Shown one piece after another: positions 8,696-19,073 of a DNA stretch of 64,000 bases. Under the pieces are notes generated by a model. That model saw only the letters and a program-made list of their open reading frames with translations, was not told the origin of the DNA and ran no database searches. This DNA comes from Aquipluma nitroreducens. GTDB lineage: Bacteria; Bacteroidota; Bacteroidia; Bacteroidales; Prolixibacteraceae. Every line of letters starts with the position of its first letter. The stretch's first letter is position 1. The position numbers and the translations under genes are program-made. The DNA lies in the NCBI RefSeq assembly GCF_009689585.1, contig NZ_AP018694.1, positions 3,897,501 to 3,961,500 on the forward strand. Direction: 5' to 3'.

Positions 8696-9715
8696 ATGGA
8701 ACAGAAACGAATACCGGTGACCATTATTACCGGCTTTTTAGGCGCCGGAAAAACCAGTTTGCTGAATAAGCTGATTGGTAAACATCCGGAAAAGAAATTT
8801 GCCATCATTGAAAACGAATTTGGCGAAACCGGCATCGACGGCGGATTGATTGCTACAGCTACTGACGCGATTTTTGAATTGAATAATGGCTGTATTTGCT
8901 GTTCACTTGGCGAAGATTTTTTGCATACTCTCGAAACTTTGTTAGGCAGTTCATACGAATTCGACCATTTACTGATTGAAACTACTGGCATTGCCGACCC
9001 ATCAGGCATCGTCGATGCTTTTATCTCCGGAAATACAGTGCAGGAGCGGTTCCGAATTGATAGTGTGGTTTGCGTTGCTGATGCCGAAAATATGGAAGAT
9101 TTATTTGATGAGCAACCGGAAGTGCGCTTGCAGTTGGCTTTGGCCGATTTGGTCTTGCTGAATAAAACGGATTGTGTACATTCTGATTATTTGACGCACT
9201 TAACCCGACTGATTAAACAGGTTGCGCCGATGGCTAAAATCGTTAATACTACGTTCTGCAACGTTGATGGAACGGCGGTTTTGGATACCAATTCTTTTTC
9301 GGGCGAGGTTGTTGAGAAATCGACGTTGTCATTCTTCGGAATGGATCTTCAGGAGAAAAAACAAGCTGGACAGAAATCATTTATACACAATCCTCAATCT
9401 CACGAATCCAATCCTAAACATGATATTTCATCAGTAGGTTTTACGTTTGAAGGCAGCTTCGATGTCAATAAATTTGGTTTGTGGATGCAGAATTACCTGT
9501 ACTTCAATCGTGAAAATATTTTTAGGGTAAAGGGCATCATGAGTTTCGACCAAACCGAAGATCAGTTTGTTTTTCATGCCGTTCGCAGCTCGTTTATGTT
9601 TGAAGTGGGAAAGCCCTGGGGCAACGCAGCGCGTTTCAGCAAACTTGTTTTTATCGGCAAGAATATTTCAGGCCAGGAGCTTGAAGCTAATTTGCTGCAA
9701 TTGTTGGCGAAATAG
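8696..9715 (+). CDS. COG0523 (CobW/YjiA-like) metal-chaperone GTPase
   Basis: The 339-residue G3E GTPase has a P-loop GFLGAGKTS at 13-21, the ENEFGETGIDG switch, the metal-binding CxCC motif NNGCICCS at residues 66-69, IETTGIADP and the specificity motif LNKTD. The CobW C-terminal domain follows (GFTFEGSFDVNKFGLWMQ). Family members insert or allocate metals such as zinc or cobalt. No Zur-like site was recognised upstream and no zinc genes are adjacent, so the metal is not assigned. It is the third gene of a likely acyltransferase-HAD-GTPase operon. Confidence 0.88.
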   Translation: MEQKRIPVTIITGFLGAGKTSLLNKLIGKHPEKKFAIIENEFGETGIDGGLIATATDAIFELNNGCICCSLGEDFLHTLETLLGSSYEFDHLLIETTGIADPSGIVDAFISGNTVQERFRIDSVVCVADAENMEDLFDEQPEVRLQLALADLVLLNKTDCVHSDYLTHLTRLIKQVAPMAKIVNTTFCNVDGTAVLDTNSFSGEVVEKSTLSFFGMDLQEKKQAGQKSFIHNPQSHESNPKHDISSVGFTFEGSFDVNKFGLWMQNYLYFNRENIFRVKGIMSFDQTEDQFVFHAVRSSFMFEVGKPWGNAARFSKLVFIGKNISGQELEANLLQLLAK

Positions 9716-9902
9716 GAATTTGATTAGAAAGGAATCTTGTCAAAACCTTACTTCTAGTGAATACTGCATTGTAATTATCTGTTGAAAACTGACTAATATC
9801 TAATTGCTTCTCCTGAAGTTCATATTTCAAAACTATCACTATTTTCATCCGATTTTAACCAAATCCAATTATCACTTTATAAATAACCAAATCTAAAAAC
9901 TA

Positions 9903-9908
9903 AAGGAG
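9903..9908 (+). promoter_or_regulatory. Strong Shine-Dalgarno site of uraA
   Basis: AAGGAG sits 8 bases before the ATG at 9917. Most genes in the window have no such site, as usual in Bacteroidota, so this one stands out and fixes the start. Confidence 0.6.
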
Positions 9909-9916
9909 AACTACAA

Positions 9917-11206
9917 ATGGCGCGACGAATCATTGGTATTCATGAGAAACTACCTGTATTAGAGAGCTTACCGCTCAGTTTTCAGCACTTGACTGCCATG
10001 TTTGGTGCAACAATCCTGGTCCCCATTTTATTGGGAGTTGACCCTGCTATTGCATTGTTGATGAATGGTATTGGTACTTTAATTTACACATGGATTACCA
10101 AAGGTGGAATTCCGGCTTACCTCGGATCAAGTTTTGCGTTTATTGCACCGGCCATGCTGGTTATCAGTACTTATGGTGGTTTTGCTCATGCTCAGTCCGG
10201 TTTTATCTTTTTTGGTCTGTTCTTTATCCTAATATCGTTTGTAGTTAAGTTTTGGGGAATTAAATGGATCGATATTGTGATGCCTCCTGCCGTAATGGGT
10301 GCTGTTGTTGCGATCATCGGATTGGAACTTGCCCCTGTTGCTGCTCAGCAAGCAGGATTGGCCCCATGGCCTACTGCAGTCGGACAAGTCGTTCAGCCTT
10401 TTGTGATGTCGACCAACGTCGTGATTGTTTCCATGTTCACCTTGGTTGTAGGTATTGCAGGATCTGTACTTTTTAAAGGTTTTATGCAGGTTATCCCTAT
10501 CCTTTTTGCCGTAGTGGCCGGTTATTTACTGGCGTTGGGAATGGGTATGGTCGATACAGCTGCTATTGCAAATGCTTCATGGCTTGCTTTACCCAAATTT
10601 CAAACTCCGGTTTTCGATCTCAATGCAATTGTTATTATTGCACCGGCATGTATCGTAGTTTTGGCCGAACACATCAGCCACCTGATTGTAACCGGTAAAA
10701 TTACAGGAACTGATTTGATGGAAAATCCGGGGTTGCACAAATCGTTGCTTGGCGATGGTATTAGCAATGTTTTATCCGGATTTGTTGGTTCGCCTCCAAA
10801 CACCACTTATGGCGAAAATATTGGAGTAATGGCCATCACGCGCGTTTATTCTGTTTGGATTATTCGTGGTGCTGCTTTGTTGGCTATTGCATTCTCTTTA
10901 ATTGGAAAGGTTTCGGCTGCTATCTCAACTATTCCTAACGCAGTAATGGGTGGAATCACCATGCTGTTGTACGGTGTGATTGCAGTTCAAGGGTTCCGCA
11001 TGTTTGTGGAACAAAAAGTTGATTTCAGCAAAAACAGTAACATGGTTCTTGGCGCAGTTACCTTCGTTGTTGGAGTAAGTGGTGCAAGTATCAATATCGG
11101 ATCAGTTCAGCTCAAAGGAATGGCTTTTGCTGCTATTGTTGGAGTCGTATTGTCACTGATCTTCTGGTTGCTTGGGAAAGTTAATGTGATGAATAAAGAA
11201 GCATAG
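9917..11206 (+). CDS. uraA: Uracil/xanthine permease (NCS2 family)
   Basis: A 429-residue inner-membrane nucleobase:proton symporter with about 14 hydrophobic segments. Family landmarks are QHLTAMFGATILVP at the N-terminus, GGIPAYLGSSFAFIAP, a conserved VVLAEHISH with the substrate-binding Glu, and GFVGSPPNTTYGENIGVMAITRV in the second repeat. The sequence is closest in feel to UraA, so uracil is the likely substrate; xanthine is possible. It stands alone with a 201-base leader and an unusually good Shine-Dalgarno, and ends in a large inverted repeat shared with the convergent DUF1080 gene. Confidence 0.9.
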   Translation: MARRIIGIHEKLPVLESLPLSFQHLTAMFGATILVPILLGVDPAIALLMNGIGTLIYTWITKGGIPAYLGSSFAFIAPAMLVISTYGGFAHAQSGFIFFGLFFILISFVVKFWGIKWIDIVMPPAVMGAVVAIIGLELAPVAAQQAGLAPWPTAVGQVVQPFVMSTNVVIVSMFTLVVGIAGSVLFKGFMQVIPILFAVVAGYLLALGMGMVDTAAIANASWLALPKFQTPVFDLNAIVIIAPACIVVLAEHISHLIVTGKITGTDLMENPGLHKSLLGDGISNVLSGFVGSPPNTTYGENIGVMAITRVYSVWIIRGAALLAIAFSLIGKVSAAISTIPNAVMGGITMLLYGVIAVQGFRMFVEQKVDFSKNSNMVLGAVTFVVGVSGASINIGSVQLKGMAFAAIVGVVLSLIFWLLGKVNVMNKEA

Positions 11207-11215
11207 TGTAGTATT

Positions 11216-11269
11216 CAGTGTTCAGTCGCAGTAGGCAAGTTTATTCCTGCTCACTGAGACTGAACACTG
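11216..11269. terminator. Inverted repeat between convergent uraA and the DUF1080 gene
   Basis: CAGTGTTCAGTC (11216-11227) and GACTGAACACTG (11258-11269) are perfect 12-base arms around a 30-base loop, placed between convergent genes where a bidirectional terminator is expected. No long T-run follows. The left arm plus five bases is a one-mismatch copy of the dispersed 17-mer seen at 1984 and 36637. Confidence 0.6.
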
Positions 11270-11278
11270 AGACTGCAA

Positions 11279-12259
11279 TTATTTCGCCGGAGTGATAACG
11301 ATGTTTCGGTAGTCAGCAGGTCTGTGATCTCCCTGTAACATAATTGGTCCTGGTTCTCCTTCTTTACTATCTAATGCTCCACCTGTAATTCCGGGGATAA
11401 TCTGGTCAGTAATAATGGCCTTGCCATTGGCTACAATTGTAACGCGACGGCCAATCAATGTAATGTCGTAAGTTTGCCACTCGCCCGGAGATTTTGCAAC
11501 ATTTTCGTTCGGGGTCAGGAATCCATAAACTCCACCCAGGTAAATCGAGGCTGGTTCTTTTCCTTTGCTGTCTTCAACCTGAACTTCATAACGGCCTCTC
11601 AAATATACGCCGGTATTACCACCTTCCGGATACCTGAATTCAATGTGTAATTTGAAATCTTCAAATTTCTGATCGGTAATGATGTTGGTTCCCGGTTTTG
11701 GGCATTTTAAAATGCCGCCCTCTGCTACCCATTGGTTGTTTGGGTTCTGAGGATGCCATCCCTTCAAATCTTTCCCGTTGAAAAGGGTAATTGGTTTTCC
11801 CCATTCCGGAGAAGTGTTGTTTCGTTTAAGTAACGGTGCGCGTTCACCCGTGAAGTTGTGTTTAACGCCAGAACTGCTGGTGATCACTCCTTTGAGTTTG
11901 TCATTTTCAAGGGTTCCTTCAAAAACCATATCCTTGTCAGAGTTGTCCCATTGTGGTGGAATGCTAAACGAAATTTTTCCGTCGATCACATTTACTTTTG
12001 AAATTGGTCGGGCGCTTCCGCCATCGGCCACAAAATAGCCTACCAGTGTTTTTATTCCTGAAAGTTTAACTTCGAGCCAGGAAGGAACTGACTGATCTTC
12101 CATTTGAACCGTGAGATCCCAGCGGCCAATAATGGGCTGCTCTCCGGCGTTTGAATTGCTTCCAAAAGAAATCGAAGGCATCGCGATAAATAAAGTGATG
12201 GCAATCAATAAGCAGTGGAACTTGCCACTAAATATTGAGGAAAAACGAACATTTTTCAT
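11279..12259 (-). CDS. Secreted DUF1080 protein (3-keto-disaccharide hydrolase family)
   Basis: The 326-residue protein has a signal peptide (hydrophobic core LLIAITLFIAMP). A small beta-rich N-terminal domain (about residues 40-140, GRWDLTVQM to HNFTGERAP) precedes a DUF1080 jelly-roll domain at about 155-325. That domain shows LFNGKDLKGWHPQ, GNTGVYLRGRYEVQVED and GEWQTYDITLIGRRVTIVANG. Some DUF1080 proteins hydrolyse 3-keto-glycosides in the periplasm; the substrate here is unknown. It is likely monocistronic, with a good -7 box at 12288-12295. A shorter paralogue is at 35722-36606. Confidence 0.85.
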   Translation of the reverse strand: MKNVRFSSIFSGKFHCLLIAITLFIAMPSISFGSNSNAGEQPIIGRWDLTVQMEDQSVPSWLEVKLSGIKTLVGYFVADGGSARPISKVNVIDGKISFSIPPQWDNSDKDMVFEGTLENDKLKGVITSSSGVKHNFTGERAPLLKRNNTSPEWGKPITLFNGKDLKGWHPQNPNNQWVAEGGILKCPKPGTNIITDQKFEDFKLHIEFRYPEGGNTGVYLRGRYEVQVEDSKGKEPASIYLGGVYGFLTPNENVAKSPGEWQTYDITLIGRRVTIVANGKAIITDQIIPGITGGALDSKEGEPGPIMLQGDHRPADYRNIVITPAK

Positions 12260-12287
12260 GGTGTATTATTTGTTGGTTAAGAATAAA

Positions 12288-12295
12288 CAAAAGTA
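12288..12295 (-). promoter_or_regulatory. -7 promoter box of the DUF1080 gene
   Basis: TACTTTTG on the minus strand matches TAnnTTTG and lies 28 bases upstream of the start at 12259. Confidence 0.5.
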
Positions 12296-12437
12296 CTTTT
12301 TTTAGAGATGTCAGATCAGTCCGCGCCTTTGAAATGTTCGGAAATTACCATATTACCGTATTTTTTCTCACTTGATTAAGATGAAGAAAGTAATCGGCGG
12401 GGAGAAATGTTTAGTGCAGAATGGTTTGTAATGCCAG

Positions 12438-14159
12438 TTAGTAGGCTTTCGTCTTGATGTCGCGGATGTATAATTGCAGGCTCGTCTTTCCCCTGAACTC
12501 ATTTTCGGCAATCGAATAGCAAATGTCGAAGGGCAATCCTTGGTTAATCGAATCGAAATGATGAGCATGGTTGAATGCTATAGCTGAAAATTGAGATGAA
12601 TTACTGGTCGGTTCAATCAAATCCAGTTTCAAATGTTCCATGTTTTTCCCAACAGGCCGGCTGGTACCGCTGTCAAGAACATTTTCAGAAATAAAAACCG
12701 GGATCATGTTGTGAGGGCCAAATGGTGCAAACTGTTTTAGTATCCGGTAGAACTTTGGCGTAATCTCCGAAAGGTATATCTTGGCGTCAGCTTCAATCGA
12801 TTCGGTTTGCTGCTGATTGGTTATTTGTTTGGTTACAATTTCTTCGAAACGGCGCGAAAATTCGTAGATGTTTTCAATTTTCAAGGTCAAGCCAGCAGCA
12901 TACATGTGCCCACCATACGATTCGAGCAGGTCGCTGCAAGCGCCTATTGCTTCGTATAAATCGAAATCGCGAATTGAGCGTGCCGAACCTGTTGCCAGAC
13001 CATTTGATTCAGTCAAAACCACTGTTGGGCGGTAGAAATGTTCGGTCAGGCGGGAGGCAACGATACCTACAACTCCTTTATGCCAGTCACGATTATACAG
13101 AACAGTTGCATTTTTTCCTTCATGTTCAGGGTCGCGCCTGATCATTTCCAAAGCTTCCAGAGTGATATCGCGATCAAGCGTTTTCCTGATTTCATTGTAC
13201 GAATTGATCTCATCGCCAAGCAATAATGCTTCCTGTTCATTGGTTGCAGTCAGAATAGCAACCGATTTTTTGCCATGTTCAATTCTTCCGGATGCGTTCA
13301 GGCGTGGTCCGATTTTAAAAACAATATCGCTAACCGATTTTTCTTCGGTATTTAATCCTGAATAATTCATGATCGTTTTAAGCCCGATACTTGGCGATGA
13401 ATTGAGTTTTTTCAATCCGAAATGAGCTAAAACGCGGTTTTCACCCGATACTGGAACAATGTCGGAAGCAATGCTTACAACAACCAAATCAAGTAGTTCT
13501 GTCAGTTCCGTAAAAGGAATATTATTTTTTCTTGAGAATGCCTGAAGTAATTTAAATCCAACGCCACATCCTGAAAGCTCTTTGTATGGATAGGGGCAGT
13601 CTAGTCTTTTGGGATCGAGAACTGCATAAGCTTCAGGTATGGTTTCGTCAGGATTATGGTGATCACAAATGATGAAATCGATGCCCAAATCTTTAGCCAT
13701 CTTAATTTTTTCAATGGCTTTAATTCCGCAATCGAGTACAATAACCAAGGTGATCTTTTGTTCCGCAGCGTAAAGTATGCTGGTTTTCGAAATACCGTAT
13801 CCTTCTGAATATCGGTCGGGAATATAATAATCGAGATTTTTTAACCGGCTGCGGAGAAACTGGTACATCATGGCAACTGATGTTGTTCCATCAACATCGT
13901 AATCTCCATAAATCAATACCTTTTCCTGGTTGTCAATGGCTCTTTCGAGTCGTTCCACTGCTTTATCCATGTCTTTCATCAGAAAGGGATCGTGGAGATC
14001 TGATAATTTTGGTCTGAAAAAAGCCTGAGCCTCGGCATAGCTAGTAATGCCTCTTTGCGCTAAAAGGTTGGCAATTACCATGTTCACATTTAACGCGACC
14101 GATAAATGTTTTATGATGTTTATATCGCCCTCCTTTTTGATATTCCAGACTTTATCCAT
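12438..14159 (-). CDS. recJ: Single-stranded-DNA exonuclease RecJ
   Basis: A 573-residue 5'-3' single-strand exonuclease of the DHH superfamily, used in recombination and mismatch or base-excision repair. The metal-binding motifs are YGDYDVDGTTS (about 85-94), VLDCG (142-145) and ICDHHNPDE (165-172). The DHHA1-type motif is seen later as SGRIEHGKKS and YGGHMYAAGLTL, with an OB-fold at the C-terminus. Length matches the family. It is followed at a distance by the convergent-side gap at 12260-12437, with no cotranscribed partner. Confidence 0.96.
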   Translation of the reverse strand: MDKVWNIKKEGDINIIKHLSVALNVNMVIANLLAQRGITSYAEAQAFFRPKLSDLHDPFLMKDMDKAVERLERAIDNQEKVLIYGDYDVDGTTSVAMMYQFLRSRLKNLDYYIPDRYSEGYGISKTSILYAAEQKITLVIVLDCGIKAIEKIKMAKDLGIDFIICDHHNPDETIPEAYAVLDPKRLDCPYPYKELSGCGVGFKLLQAFSRKNNIPFTELTELLDLVVVSIASDIVPVSGENRVLAHFGLKKLNSSPSIGLKTIMNYSGLNTEEKSVSDIVFKIGPRLNASGRIEHGKKSVAILTATNEQEALLLGDEINSYNEIRKTLDRDITLEALEMIRRDPEHEGKNATVLYNRDWHKGVVGIVASRLTEHFYRPTVVLTESNGLATGSARSIRDFDLYEAIGACSDLLESYGGHMYAAGLTLKIENIYEFSRRFEEIVTKQITNQQQTESIEADAKIYLSEITPKFYRILKQFAPFGPHNMIPVFISENVLDSGTSRPVGKNMEHLKLDLIEPTSNSSQFSAIAFNHAHHFDSINQGLPFDICYSIAENEFRGKTSLQLYIRDIKTKAY

Positions 14160-14201
14160 TCTTTTTATTTCAGAACAATCTTAATTTTGACAAAAATTTC
14201 T

Positions 14202-14209
14202 CAAAGATA
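14202..14209 (-). promoter_or_regulatory. -7 promoter box of recJ
   Basis: TATCTTTG on the minus strand, an exact TAnnTTTG match, 42 bases upstream of the recJ ATG. Confidence 0.55.
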
Positions 14210-14538
14210 GAAAATGAACTTAGAACTGGAAACTAAATCAACCACATTAATTCACATTTTGTTAACAGGATTCAGGTCGTGATTTTGTAATGTTCATCTT
14301 CTCAAAACCTTAGCACTATGAAATGAATTTTAGGTTTTAGTTGCTTATTTTTCTGAATTTAATTTATTGCTGTTTCGAGTATAAACCAAAGTTGAATAGA
14401 CTAAAATAGAGTGTTGATCTGACGTTTAAACAGACATGGTAAAATACCTGTTGACTCGGCTCTTTTTTTTGTAAAAACTGCTTTTTTATAAAAACTGAAC
14501 TCAAATTTGGCGGTCACTTCTTGTATGCAATAGTTTGT

Positions 14539-14546
14539 TATCTTTG
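14539..14546 (+). promoter_or_regulatory. -7 promoter box of lysS
   Basis: TATCTTTG followed by CGG, an exact TAnnTTTG match, 36 bases upstream of the ATG at 14583. Its position argues against the upstream TTG at 14535 as a start, since that codon would lie within the promoter. Confidence 0.6.
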
Positions 14547-14582
14547 CGGAAATTTTTTTCTAAATTTCAAATAGTCCCAACA

Positions 14583-16307
14583 ATGAGCATATCTGAATTA
14601 AGCGAACAGGAAATTGTGAGGAGAAACTCCACGCAAAAAATGAAGGATATGGGAATTGATCCTTATCCCGCTGCTGAATTCCCGGTAAATGTAACCACCG
14701 CCGAAATAAAAGAAAACTATAATGCAGAAAAGGGTAATTATCTGGAAGTGGTCCTGGCTGGTCGTATTATGAGCCGCCGCATCATGGGAAAAGCCTCATT
14801 TGCCGAATTGCAGGATTCAACCGGAAGATTGCAACTGTATATTAACCGCGATGAAATATGCCCTGACGAAGATAAGAGCCTGTATAACGATGTTTTTAAA
14901 AAACTACTAGATATTGGCGACGTTGTTGGTGTAAAAGGTTTTGCATTTATCACTCAGGTTGGCGAACTTTCTGTTCATGTTAAAGAATTTGTTGTGCTGA
15001 GTAAATCGCTCAGGCCATTGCCCATCGTGAAAGAAAAGGACGGTCAATTGTTTGATGCGGTAACCGATCCTGAAATGCGCTATCGTCAGCGTTATGTCGA
15101 CCTGATTGTAAATCCTCAGGTGAAAGATACTTTCATCAAACGGTCGAAAATCATCAATACCATGCGCCAGTTTTTCAACGAACAGGGTTATCTGGAAGTT
15201 GAAACACCGATTTTACAATCAATACCTGGTGGGGCAACTGCACGGCCATTTATTACGCACCACAATGCCTTAAATATTCCTCTTTATTTGCGAATTGCCA
15301 ACGAACTTTACCTGAAACGCCTCATTGTTGGCGGTTTTGATGGAGTTTACGAGTTCGCCAAAGACTTCCGTAACGAAGGAATGGATCGCACGCATAATCC
15401 TGAATTTACCGTAATGGAAATTTATGTGGCCTATAAAGACTACATCTGGATGATGAATTTTACAGAAGAAATGATTGAGCGTGTTGCCTTGGCTTTGCAC
15501 GGAACTACCAAAGTTCAACTGGGCGAAAACGAAATTGATTTCAAACGTCCGTTTAAGCGCGTAACCATGTACGATGCCATTAAAGAATATACTGGTTTCG
15601 AAATTGCTGGTAAATCGGAAGATGAGCTTCGTGATATTTGTAAGCAGTTGGGTATCGAGACTGACAAAACCATGGGCAAGGGCAAAATGATCGATGAAAT
15701 CTTTGGTGAAAAATGCGAGCACCACTACATTCAGCCAACTTTCATTATTGATTATCCGGTTGAAATGTCGCCGCTTACCAAAAAACACCGTTCAGTTGAA
15801 GGTTTGACCGAACGTTTTGAACTGATGGTAAACGGAAAAGAATTAGCCAATGCTTATTCAGAATTGAATGACCCGATTGATCAGCGTGATCGGTTTGAAG
15901 ATCAAATGAAATTATCGGAAAAAGGCGATGATGAAGCCATGTTTATTGATCAGGATTTCTTACGCGCCTTGGAATATGGAATGCCGCCAACTTCAGGGAT
16001 GGGGATTGGTATCGATCGTTTGACCATGTTTATGACCAATAACCTGTCGATTCAGGATGTTCTTTTCTTCCCGCAAATGAAGCCAGAGAAAGCTGCTGAA
16101 ACCAACGATCCGGATGAAAAGTTTCTTGAAATGGGTATTCCCGCTGAATGGATTCCGGTGATCAGGCAAATAGGGTTAAAAAAAGTTAAAGATTTGAAAG
16201 AAATCAAAACGGGAAAGTTTTTTAACGACATTTGTGGCTACAACAAAAAAAACAAACTGGGCCTGGACAACCCGTCATTGGAAGAAGTAACCAAATGGTT
16301 GTCATAA
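14583..16307 (+). CDS. lysS: Lysyl-tRNA synthetase, class II
   Basis: Charges tRNA-Lys. The protein has 574 residues from ATG 14583 ([11 protein letters not shown]). It has an N-terminal OB-fold anticodon domain (about 60-170, [21 protein letters not shown]), then the class II catalytic core with motif 2 [20 protein letters not shown] and motif 3 [12 protein letters not shown]. About 70 residues follow motif 3, longer than E. coli LysS, and carry a short helical stretch ([14 protein letters not shown]). It heads the lysS-gpsA-pgi group, with gpsA 16 bases downstream. Confidence 0.96.
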   Translation: MSISELSEQEIVRRNSTQKMKDMGIDPYPAAEFPVNVTTAEIKENYNAEKGNYLEVVLAGRIMSRRIMGKASFAELQDSTGRLQLYINRDEICPDEDKSLYNDVFKKLLDIGDVVGVKGFAFITQVGELSVHVKEFVVLSKSLRPLPIVKEKDGQLFDAVTDPEMRYRQRYVDLIVNPQVKDTFIKRSKIINTMRQFFNEQGYLEVETPILQSIPGGATARPFITHHNALNIPLYLRIANELYLKRLIVGGFDGVYEFAKDFRNEGMDRTHNPEFTVMEIYVAYKDYIWMMNFTEEMIERVALALHGTTKVQLGENEIDFKRPFKRVTMYDAIKEYTGFEIAGKSEDELRDICKQLGIETDKTMGKGKMIDEIFGEKCEHHYIQPTFIIDYPVEMSPLTKKHRSVEGLTERFELMVNGKELANAYSELNDPIDQRDRFEDQMKLSEKGDDEAMFIDQDFLRALEYGMPPTSGMGIGIDRLTMFMTNNLSIQDVLFFPQMKPEKAAETNDPDEKFLEMGIPAEWIPVIRQIGLKKVKDLKEIKTGKFFNDICGYNKKNKLGLDNPSLEEVTKWLS

Positions 16308-16323
16308 CTCTGTAAACTATAAA

Positions 16324-17319
16324 ATGTTTTCAAACTCAAAAATAGCAATAATCGGAAGTGGAAGTTGGGCGACTGCATTGGCTAAAATTCTATTGCACAA
16401 TGTCGAAAGCATCAATTGGTATTTCCGAAATTCTGATAATATTGAGCAATTCAAAAGGTTTAAGCACAATCCAAGCTATTTGAGAGGGGTTGAGTTTGAT
16501 GTGAACCGAATTAACTTTTATACTGATATAAGTGCTGCGATTGAAGATGTTGATATTGTTGTATTGGCAATTCCGTCAGCCTTCCTGAAAGAGTCGATGG
16601 CGGATGTTCCCGTTGACTTATCCAAAAAATTTGTGGTTTCGGCTATCAAAGGTATTGTCCCCGGCGATAACCTGATTGTAGGGCAATATCTTCACCAGTA
16701 TTTTAACATTCCATACGAACGGATTGGGGTTATTGCAGGTCCGTGTCATGCCGAAGAAGTGGCGCTGGAGCGTTTGTCGTACCTCACCATTGCTTGTCCT
16801 GATGTGAAAAAGGCCCGGGCATTTGCTTTCCGACTCGAATGTCCGTATATCCGGACTCATGTTTCCGACGATATTTACGGAACTGAATATGCTTCTGTTT
16901 TGAAGAATGTTGTAGCTATTGCCTCCGGAATTGTTCATGGATTGCGCTATGGTGATAATTTTCAGGCCGTTCTGATTTCGAATGCCATTCAGGAAATTAA
17001 ACGATTTGTCGATAAAGTTCACCCGATTACCCGCGATATTAAGAGTTCTGCATATTTAGGCGATTTACTGGTTACTGCCTATTCTCAATTTTCCCGAAAT
17101 CGTACCTTTGGAACCATGATCGGGAAAGGTTATTCCGTGCGCTCTGCTCAGCTCGAAATGCATATGGTTGCTGAAGGTTATTACGCTGCCAAATCCATCA
17201 AGGAAATCAACGAAGAATTCCGGGTGAACATGCCAATTGCTGAGGCTGTTTATAATATTTTGTACGAAAACATCTCCCCGGCTATCGAAATCCGATTGTT
17301 AACCGAACACCTTAGATAA
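16324..17319 (+). CDS. gpsA: NAD(P)-dependent glycerol-3-phosphate dehydrogenase
   Basis: Makes sn-glycerol 3-phosphate from dihydroxyacetone phosphate for phospholipid synthesis. The 331-residue protein has the Rossmann motif [12 protein letters not shown] at the N-terminus, [23 protein letters not shown], and the catalytic lysine region [14 protein letters not shown]. The block [16 protein letters not shown] is also typical. Length is normal. It is flanked closely by lysS and pgi (7 bases), so probably cotranscribed. Confidence 0.95.
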   Translation: MFSNSKIAIIGSGSWATALAKILLHNVESINWYFRNSDNIEQFKRFKHNPSYLRGVEFDVNRINFYTDISAAIEDVDIVVLAIPSAFLKESMADVPVDLSKKFVVSAIKGIVPGDNLIVGQYLHQYFNIPYERIGVIAGPCHAEEVALERLSYLTIACPDVKKARAFAFRLECPYIRTHVSDDIYGTEYASVLKNVVAIASGIVHGLRYGDNFQAVLISNAIQEIKRFVDKVHPITRDIKSSAYLGDLLVTAYSQFSRNRTFGTMIGKGYSVRSAQLEMHMVAEGYYAAKSIKEINEEFRVNMPIAEAVYNILYENISPAIEIRLLTEHLR

Positions 17320-17326
17320 AAGTAAA

Positions 17327-18670
17327 ATGGAAAGAATTTCTTTAAATTTTGATAAGACTTTTGATTTTATTTCAAAAGACTCGATTTTCTCATACAAAGA
17401 AGCTATTGAGAATCACAACCGCGCACTTTTCAATAAAACCGGAAAAGGCAACGATTTTTTAGGTTGGACCAACTTGCCAACATCAATTTCTGAAGCTGAA
17501 TTGGCTGACTACGAAGCTACCGCTGCAAAATTGGTGTCGAAAGATATTGATATTTTTGTAGTTATCGGTATCGGAGGTTCGTACCTCGGATCAAAAGCTG
17601 TGGTCGATGCACTTTCTGATAGTTTTGCTCACCTGAAAACCCGTAAAAACCCGTTCATTTTATTCGCCGGACAAAATATCAGCGAAGATTACCTGTTCGA
17701 ACTTCGCGAGTTGCTGAAAACGAAAGAATATGCGATGGCTGTGATTTCCAAATCAGGAACAACTACTGAGCCTGCATTGGCTTTCCGTCTGTTGAAACAG
17801 GATATTGAAGATAAATACGGCAAGGCTGAAGCCAACGAACGTATTGTGGCTATTACTGATGCCAGTAAAGGCGCCTTACGCTCATTAGCTACCATCGAAG
17901 GATACAAGACATTTGTTATTCCTGATGATGTTGGCGGCCGTTATTCAGTGCTGACTCCAGTTGGTTTGCTTGCTATAGCTGTTGCCGGATTTGATATTCG
18001 TGCATTGGTTCAGGGCGCTGTTGATATGGAAAAGGCAACCGGAGTTGATGTTCCTTTCGAAGAAAACCTTTCAGCTCAATATGCTGCTGTTCGTAACGAA
18101 CTCTACAAAAGCGGGAAAAAGGTTGAGATTCTGGTGAATTACAATCCGAAACTTCATTTTTTTGCTGAATGGTGGAAACAGCTTTACGGTGAAAGTGAAG
18201 GAAAAGAAAGCAAAGGTATTTTCCCTGCTGCGGTTGACTTTTCATCTGATTTGCATTCAATGGGTCAGTATATTCAGGAAGGTGAACGCACCTTGTTTGA
18301 AACTGTACTTTCAGTTGCAAGCCCCGATCGCGAAGTTCGTATTCCGACAGACACTGCCGATTTGGATGGTTTGAATTTCCTTGCCGGTAAACGTGTTGAC
18401 GAAGTGAATAAAATGGCTGAATTGGGAACCATGTTGGCTCATGTCGACGGTGGAGTTCCAAACATCCAGATTGTTCTTCCTAAGCTGAACGAATATTTCC
18501 TTGGTCAGTTGATTCAGTTCTTTGAAGTGGCTTGTGGCTTGAGCGGATATACTTTGGGTGTTAATCCATTCGATCAACCAGGAGTTGAAGCTTACAAAAA
18601 GAACATGTTCGCCCTACTCGAAAAACCAGGTTACGAAGAAGCAACAAAAGCGATCAAAAAGCGATTGTAA
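17327..18670 (+). CDS. pgi: Glucose-6-phosphate isomerase
   Basis: Interconverts glucose 6-phosphate and fructose 6-phosphate. At 447 residues it is the shorter form also found in Firmicutes and Bacteroides. Landmarks are [12 protein letters not shown] (about 82-93), [25 protein letters not shown], and the C-terminal helix [16 protein letters not shown]. Its last ~125 bases are duplicated, in diverged form, at 19392-19508 beyond the toxin-antitoxin pair. The gene itself is intact. A terminator follows 20 bases after the stop. Confidence 0.96.
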   Translation: MERISLNFDKTFDFISKDSIFSYKEAIENHNRALFNKTGKGNDFLGWTNLPTSISEAELADYEATAAKLVSKDIDIFVVIGIGGSYLGSKAVVDALSDSFAHLKTRKNPFILFAGQNISEDYLFELRELLKTKEYAMAVISKSGTTTEPALAFRLLKQDIEDKYGKAEANERIVAITDASKGALRSLATIEGYKTFVIPDDVGGRYSVLTPVGLLAIAVAGFDIRALVQGAVDMEKATGVDVPFEENLSAQYAAVRNELYKSGKKVEILVNYNPKLHFFAEWWKQLYGESEGKESKGIFPAAVDFSSDLHSMGQYIQEGERTLFETVLSVASPDREVRIPTDTADLDGLNFLAGKRVDEVNKMAELGTMLAHVDGGVPNIQIVLPKLNEYFLGQLIQFFEVACGLSGYTLGVNPFDQPGVEAYKKNMFALLEKPGYEEATKAIKKRL

Positions 18671-18690
18671 TTCAGAAAATATAAAAATGC

Positions 18691-18728
18691 AAAAAGCGAA
18701 ATCTCGGAAAAGAGGTTTCGCTTTTTTT
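18691..18728 (+). terminator. Terminator after pgi
   Basis: AAAAAGCGAAATCTC (18691-18705) pairs with GAGGTTTCGCTTTTT (18712-18726) with one wobble, followed by T residues. A closely similar hairpin occurs at 19531-19568 after the second copy of the pgi 3' end. Confidence 0.9.
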
Positions 18729-18758
18729 ATACATTTTAATCTAATTGATGTCTAAAAA

Positions 18759-19073
18759 TCAATAACCAAGTGGTTCTCTGCTTGTATGTCGGATTCTCAA
18801 AATTCGAATTGATTTTGTTGCTGCTTTTACCTGATAAGTTATTCGGAGGTTATAAATAACGAATGCCCGAAATTCTTCATTTGGATATTCTTTTAGTTTA
18901 TCAATCTCAAAAATAAGTGGATTCTTTTCGATATCACCTAATCGAGAGATTACACCTTTCCTCACTATCTGGGACGCCTGAGAGCTTTGTTTTGATAAAT
19001 AGTTCAGAATACCTTTGAAATCATCAAGTGCATTTCTATCCCAAATAATCGTGTATAATTCTTGCTTGATCAT
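18759..19073 (-). CDS. RelE/ParE-family toxin
   Basis: The 104-residue basic protein has the ParE/RelE fold pattern: an N-terminal strand-helix (YTIIWDRNALDDFKGILNYLSKQS), a central region (EEFRAFVIYNLRITYQV) and a C-terminal strand RILRIRHTSREPLGY with the Arg/His set seen in ParE toxins. Members either poison gyrase or cut ribosome-bound mRNA; which applies is not known. It overlaps the upstream 75-residue partner by 4 bases, the usual antitoxin-first arrangement. The pair runs against the direction of pgi and lies inside a duplicated-end island. Confidence 0.85.
   Translation of the reverse strand: MIKQELYTIIWDRNALDDFKGILNYLSKQSSQASQIVRKGVISRLGDIEKNPLIFEIDKLKEYPNEEFRAFVIYNLRITYQVKAATKSIRILRIRHTSREPLGY

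Larger units (their letters stand above)
14160..14582. other. Divergent recJ / lysS intergenic region
   Basis: This 423-base stretch carries no credible gene. It contains a minus-strand -7 box facing recJ (14202-14209) and a plus-strand one facing lysS (14539-14546). The middle is AT-rich with T-runs around 14461-14487. I saw no strong hairpin or tRNA-like fold. Confidence 0.6.

Noticed and set aside
9716-9916. Riboswitch in the uraA leader
   Set aside because: The leader is AT-rich, with no terminator-like hairpin or recognised core before the Shine-Dalgarno.
14535-14582. Longer LysS from TTG 14535
   Set aside because: The codon overlaps the TAnnTTTG promoter box, and the added residues do not resemble LysS.
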